NCBI GenBank assembly: GCA_014925825.1
Contig: JACGCK010000026.1
Span: 186,001 to 250,000 of the forward strand
Source: Pholiota molesta
Taxonomy: Eukaryota; Basidiomycota; Agaricomycetes; Agaricales; Strophariaceae
Reading direction: 5' to 3'
DNA length: 64,000 bases
This document shows positions 61,191 through 64,000 of this stretch, piece after piece. Numbering within the stretch: the stretch's first letter is position 1; every line of letters begins with the position of its first letter. The notes under the pieces were generated by a model. The model worked only from the letters and a program-made list of their open reading frames with translations. It was not told the origin of the DNA and did not search any database. A program made the position numbers and the translations under genes.

Positions 61191-62560
61191 TCATTTTTTT
61201 TGTGGCTCGGCTTTGTCGCCAATTGGCCAACCATCCTGGGTTAAAAATTCCTGAATGGAGCTGACAAGCCAGTTTTTCGTTTTGAGATTCTCCAAGTCTG
61301 CATTATAGCACGTAAGAAGGAATGGCAAATCTTGAGGGTCAGGCTCTTCTTGATAACGAGCAGAAAATGTTCTGCGCAGACGCATGATGAGGGCGTTCAA
61401 TTGGGGACGGTCGTCAAAGCGTAGTTTGCTCCTCATCGCCAGAAAACAAAATTTGGATATGCCTCCGTTGAAGCTCCCGGGGCCATTAGGACGAGCCTCG
61501 TTGAAGGCCTCCAATAAATCATTTGCGGTTGAACCTAGGAGGTCACCCACATCACTGTGCTTGGTATATCGCAGGGCGGTCCAAAGCATGACATAGAGAG
61601 CGGATTCGCGATCATCCTCGATGTCATAATGACGGGTAATAGGGTTTCGAAGGAGGTTAATTGACATAAACTGCCATGTTCCCTAAGCGAAATACATGAA
61701 TGTATTTCCAAAAAGAAATAGGATAGGGACTTACTGTGCGTTTGCGCTGCCGAGCTGCTCCTTGAGCCAGATCCCCTGTCACACATATATCCCAGTCGAT
61801 TAATAGGCCGCCGCTATCGGAAATGAGGATATTCCCGACGCTAACGTCGCAGTGAGGTATGTTGGCCTCAAAGTACGCCGCATCATGAGCTGCGAAAATA
61901 AAGTGAAGAACAGCGTCTTGAGAAAAAAAGCAGAGGAATTCTTACCTTTCATGGCGTCCGCAATCGCAGATACGAATGCCTTTGACGATTCGAAGTCGGT
62001 CAGAGATTTACTAGTGATGGGCAGCGTCATACGATATTGACGTAAAGGCGTCAATGCCGCTGCGTCTCTTCCTGGCTGAGGCCGCCGGAGACAAACGCAG
62101 TCTGTATTATTCGCGAATTCTTGGGTACGAGTGACATGCTCTCGCACATCATTTCCTGTCCCCAACGGTGTGATCTGCGGGATCCCATGCGAAGGAAGGG
62201 TGGCATAAATATCGCCCTCGCTGTCACCGCCGGCGACACCCGGCCTCCAAATTTCCTTCAGAAAGACGAGCTTTTTTGTCTCCAGTGCTAGAGTCGGTCG
62301 CGTGGCTCTCAAAAATGGTAGACAAGGTTGGTGCTCGAGTGGAAGTGGAATGATGAACGCTTGTGCAACAGTTGGGTCGTAATTGTCTGGCACCATTCCA
62401 GCCATTTTTCGGGAATCGCGATACTTCGATTTCCCTCTCACTACAAAGGCTTGCCTGACTGCCTCTTTATCCTCGGTAAAAGAAATAGAGACAGTAGGAT
62501 TGTATTCCTGATGGGAGCGGTCAAGCTGGGAATAGCGCCAAAAGAAGTTCGTACGAAGAT
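61191..62560 (-). CDS. FunK1-type fungal protein kinase (tandem copy 1)
   Basis: Three visible exons. The first has FTEDKEAVRQAFVVRGKSKY, YDPTVAQAFIIPLPLE, ETKKLVFLKEIWRPGVAGGD, LRQYRMTLPITSKSLTDFES and SAIADAMK. The second has the core IPHCDVSVGNILISDSGG-LLIDWDIC. The third has TWQFMSINLLRNPITRHYDI, DDRESALYVMLWTALRYTKH and ends EPQKK. Catalytic Asp, Asn and the DWD Asp are present. The N-terminal limit is uncertain: SHPHLRTNFFWRYSQLD appears upstream in frame, but no clean ATG precedes it. It may lack the first third of the family. Confidence 0.75.
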
Positions 62561-63027
62561 GGGGGTGGCTGAGTAAATATGTAGAAAGGCGAACTTGACA
62601 TGAACGACGCTGTAATCAGAATCACACTCTCCCTCCTAATGCATTTTTTTTCTCCCCTAATGTTTTATACATATTTTGGTTTTTAGACATATAGCTATTG
62701 TGTGGCGCTATTGCAATTTTGCAATTTTGCAATTACTTCTCCCATAAACCAAACAACGGTAGATTCTGGCCAAACTTTGGTCCAAGCGCGATAACATATA
62801 GGGTCACAGATCTTCCTCTAGCAAAACTTACTTAAACTAGAGATACAAAATACATTGATGAACATTCGTAAGAGTCTCCTATAATGAATGGTATCAAACG
62901 TGTAAATGTGCAAACGAGGCAATAGATGAGGGTATGCATAAATGTTACAAAGTATCACTTGACACTTGGGTATAACCGCGCGCGGCGGCTGCGTTGTCGT
63001 TCTGATTACATCCCTTGTTCCCAGTCA
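62561..63027. other. Intergenic between tandem kinases
   Basis: AT-rich, with a repeated TTTTGCAAT unit near 62,715-62,735 and then the duplicated 3' flank from 62,746 (shared TCTTCCTCTAGCAAAA). Confidence 0.5.
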
Positions 63028-64000
63028 CTATTGTGTCTTACTAGATCGAAACCTCTTTTCATTTCTGTCGTTGATCTTCTCTTGGTCAAGCCCTCGCTTA
63101 TGGCTGGTGGTAACTTGGATGACGGTCTCTTGTGGCTCGGCTTTGTCGTCACTTGGCCAACCCTCCATGGCCAGATACTCCTGAATGACGCTGACAAGCC
63201 AGTTTTCCTTTCTGAGGTTCTCCAAGGCTGCATTGTGGCGCCTAAGAACTTCGAGAAGGAATGGATCTTGATCTCGAACGACAGGCACTGTTTGATAACG
63301 AAGAAGAAATGCTTGGCGCAGATACGAGAAGAGATCGTCCAATTGGGGACGGCTGTCAAAGCGTAGCTTGGTCTGCGACCCCAAGAACACATACTTAGAA
63401 CTGCCTCCTCTGTTCTGCTCGTTATCATCGGGGCGAACCTCGTCAAAGGCAGCTAATAAGTCTTTCGTGTTCGAACCTTTGATGTCTCCAAGATCGATGT
63501 GCTTCGTGTATCGCAAGGCAGTCCAAAGTAGAACGTAAAGAGCGGATTCCCGGTCATCCTCGATGTCGTGGTAATGAAGTTGCTCACGGAGGAGATGAAT
63601 TGACATAAATTGCCATGTTCCCTAAGCGGAAATAAGAAAGCATGCATCGAAAACAATGTTAATGCTTACCGTTCGTTTGGGCCGTCGAGCCATTCCTTTC
63701 TCCGGATGAACTTTGGCACACATATCCCAATCGATTAAGAGGCCACGTGTGCCACAAATGATGATGTTCCCAACGCTAATGTCGCGGTGAAGTATATGAG
63801 CCTTAAAATAAGCGTCATCATGCGCTAGGCAGAAAGTCAGCATTGGAGTCATTGGGAACGGAAAGAGAATCCATACCTTTCATGGCATCCGCGATGGCGG
63901 ACACAAACTGCTTTGACGATTTGAAGTTGATCAAGGGTTCACCAATGACGAGCAATGTCATACGGTATTGGCACAGAGGCGTCAACACTATTGCCTCTCC
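63028..64000 (-). CDS. FunK1-type fungal protein kinase (tandem copy 2, cut by window edge)
   Basis: The third exon carries TWQFMSIHLLREQLHYHDIE, DDRESALYVLLWTALRYTKH and a C-terminus rich in Lys/Arg (KRFRSSKTQ). The second has HILHRDISVGNIIICGTRG-LLIDWDMC with an intact HRD. The first exon, with AIADAMK-equivalent residues, runs beyond base 64,000. Same intron positions as copy 1, so a tandem duplication of about 1.9 kb produced the pair. Confidence 0.8.

Overview
The window looks like chromosomal DNA of a wood- or litter-decaying mushroom-type fungus (Basidiomycota, Agaricomycetes). Genes are split by many short introns of about 45-100 nt with GTRNGY donors and CTRAC-type branch sites. The gene content fits: cellobiose dehydrogenase, a GH18 chitinase with a chitin-binding tail, fungal FunK1 kinases, a HET-domain protein, TET/JBP-type dioxygenases, small secreted Cys-rich proteins and beta-trefoil proteins. 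Only a few genes are clearly conserved housekeeping genes: the Spg1/Tem1 GTPase (40.1-41.0 kb), V-ATPase subunit E (59.6-60.7 kb) and one intron-containing tRNA-Gly(GCC) (49.66 kb). Most of the rest is accessory, duplicated or decayed.

Layout. 0-1.5 kb: GC-rich sequence and a frameshifted gene. 1.66-11.1 kb: two copies of a C2-caspase-like gene facing away from a 3.7 kb spacer as a large inverted duplication; the right copy is open through the caspase part and the left copy is broken by a one-base deletion. 6.1-7.6 kb: intron-like and dispersed repeats in the spacer. 11.9-13.9 kb: a truncated gene interrupted by a 1.4 kb element with perfect 27-bp terminal inverted repeats. 14-17.4 kb: decayed TET/JBP-like, aminoglycoside-phosphotransferase-like and MTR4-helicase remnants plus a small gene. 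18.8-27.9 kb: an XPG/GEN1-like nuclease, a TET/JBP-like dioxygenase and a large DDE-transposase-like gene. 28.5-31.8 kb and 46.8-49.3 kb: an inverted segmental duplication (FunK1, Cys-rich secreted protein, small protein) enclosing a block with MTR4 pseudogene, chitinase, Spg1 and cellobiose dehydrogenase. 50-52.5 kb: HET protein. 52.5-56.3 kb: AT-rich, repeat-rich, no intact gene. 56.3-58.9 kb: two beta-trefoil genes around an unrecognised gene. 59.6-64 kb: V-ATPase subunit E and two tandem FunK1 genes, the last running off the right edge.

Two signals stand out. (1) At 26,073-26,747 a 675-bp miniature LTR retroelement (TRIM-like) has two identical 255-bp LTRs, a 5-bp target duplication, a primer-binding site and a polypurine tract. 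Each LTR contains a tRNA-like sequence, and the expected CCA end of that tRNA is the exact 9-nt complement of the element's own primer-binding site. It interrupts an exon whose reading frame is continuous once the element is disregarded. (2) The TET/JBP gene has three 98-99 nt introns of nearly the same sequence separated by unrelated exons at 22.2-22.6 kb, the pattern expected of introner-like elements; two related copies lie at 6.2-6.4 kb. Gene models were assembled by eye from splice signals and frame continuity, so exon edges are approximate where stated.
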